From NCBI GenBank assembly GCA_025450355.1, contig JANWHR010000280.1, forward strand, positions 1 to 5,492: 5,492 nucleotides of DNA, written 5' to 3'. Source of the DNA: Micropepsaceae bacterium. Its GTDB lineage: Bacteria; Pseudomonadota; Alphaproteobacteria; Micropepsales; Micropepsaceae. The first letter of the stretch is position 1. Every line of letters begins with the position of its first letter. Positions 5,085-5,492 of the stretch are shown in pieces. The notes under the pieces are model-generated. The model worked only from the letters and a program-made list of their open reading frames with translations, ran no database searches and was not told the origin of the DNA. Position numbers and translations under genes: made by a program.

Positions 5085-5492
5085 TCATGATTTGGCGGCT
5101 TTGAGTAGCCGGACGAGCCCCGACAATTCTTCTACGGCCGTGTCGGAAACCGCGCAGAAATCGAGATCGCCGTTGGTCCAGCATTGGACGTGGTAGCCAT
5201 TGCGGGTGACGCTGTCCGGTTGCGCTCCACCGCGGTGCGGCCAGGCAAACACATTGATGATATGCGCGCCATGCCGGTACACCACAACCGCAGTGCGGAG
5301 CCCTCCGGCAAAATCCGTGCGCCCTCCGATCAGCCGGTAATCCTGTTGCGGGAAGTCCACGGCCGGGGGCGAAACGTCCGCGTGCCCCGCGAACCAGGGT
5401 TTGACCGTATGCTGATCACTGGAGGCGACATCGATCAGATGTCCCGAAACCAGGGAACGCAAATGGGCATTCACCAGATCCGCGGCGAGCGG
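5085..5492 (-). CDS. Anti-sigma factor, C-terminal periplasmic domain (5' part outside window)
   Basis: The frame is open from the right edge of the window to a TGA at 5085, giving the last 135 residues of a longer protein. I recognise the C-terminal region of the transmembrane anti-sigma factor family that pairs with ECF sigma factors (COG5662-like). Indicators, numbered from the window edge, are HLRSLVSGHLIDVASSDQHT, then VKPWF at 30-34, the SPP at 41-43, the L-I-G-G-R near 54-58, the H-I-I-N-V-F-A-W-P strand at 77-85, and the G-Y-H-V-Q-C-W segment at 99-105. The zinc-binding or sigma-binding N-terminal part and the membrane helix lie outside. An internal GTG at 5474 is not a credible start because family-like sequence continues upstream of it. 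Two Cys (104 and 113) lie in the last strand region. It precedes the metallophosphoesterase gene on the same strand; the partner sigma gene is expected further upstream. Confidence 0.82.
   Translation of the reverse strand, partial: PLAADLVNAHLRSLVSGHLIDVASSDQHTVKPWFAGHADVSPPAVDFPQQDYRLIGGRTDFAGGLRTAVVVYRHGAHIINVFAWPHRGGAQPDSVTRNGYHVQCWTNGDLDFCAVSDTAVEELSGLVRLLKAAKS

Noticed and set aside
5085..5474. Treating the minus-strand gene at the right edge as a complete 129-residue protein starting at GTG 5474
   Set aside because: The frame continues to the window edge and the translated region matches only the C-terminal domain of anti-sigma factors, so the gene is truncated by the window.
1..5492. 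CRISPR array, tRNA or rRNA, insertion sequence, attachment site or phage remnant
   Set aside because: No regularly spaced repeats, cloverleaf-like sequence, transposase or integrase frame, or terminal inverted repeats were seen by reading; base composition looks even across the window.

Overview
The window is GC-rich (roughly 60% by eye), densely coding chromosomal-type DNA. The gene families present (DUF1194, an ECF-type anti-sigma factor with a Tat-exported metallophosphoesterase, a DHA2 transporter) and the spread of Tat and Sec signals point to an alphaproteobacterium, probably Hyphomicrobiales or a relative. That placement is an inference from family content; no rRNA or marker gene is present.

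Layout, left to right: (1) the C-terminal half of a DHA2-type MFS efflux transporter on the + strand, entering from the left edge; (2) convergent to it, a Tat-exported alpha/beta hydrolase on the - strand; (3) a 151-bp divergent intergenic region with an imperfect inverted repeat; (4) a DUF1194 von Willebrand A-like exported protein on the + strand; (5) a Sec-exported metallo-beta-lactamase-fold hydrolase on the + strand, 163 bp downstream and probably with its own promoter; (6) a strong intrinsic terminator between convergent genes; (7) a Tat-exported calcineurin-like metallophosphoesterase on the - strand; (8) 60 bp upstream of it, also on the - strand, the C-terminal domain of an anti-sigma factor cut by the right edge. 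No gap between genes exceeds about 170 bp.

The four complete genes all encode proteins with export signals (two Tat-like, two Sec or lipoprotein), each a hydrolase or metal-binding fold with its key residues intact, so this is an envelope-directed gene neighbourhood. The anti-sigma factor and metallophosphoesterase look like one transcription unit, with the cognate ECF sigma gene expected just past the right edge. The other genes look independently transcribed, and nothing in the sequence links them into one pathway. I see no mobile element, CRISPR array, RNA gene or clear new system. The most useful leads are the sigma/anti-sigma/phosphoesterase unit with its GEHD metal motif, and the regulatory-looking repeats in the 1839-1989 and 2893-3055 gaps.
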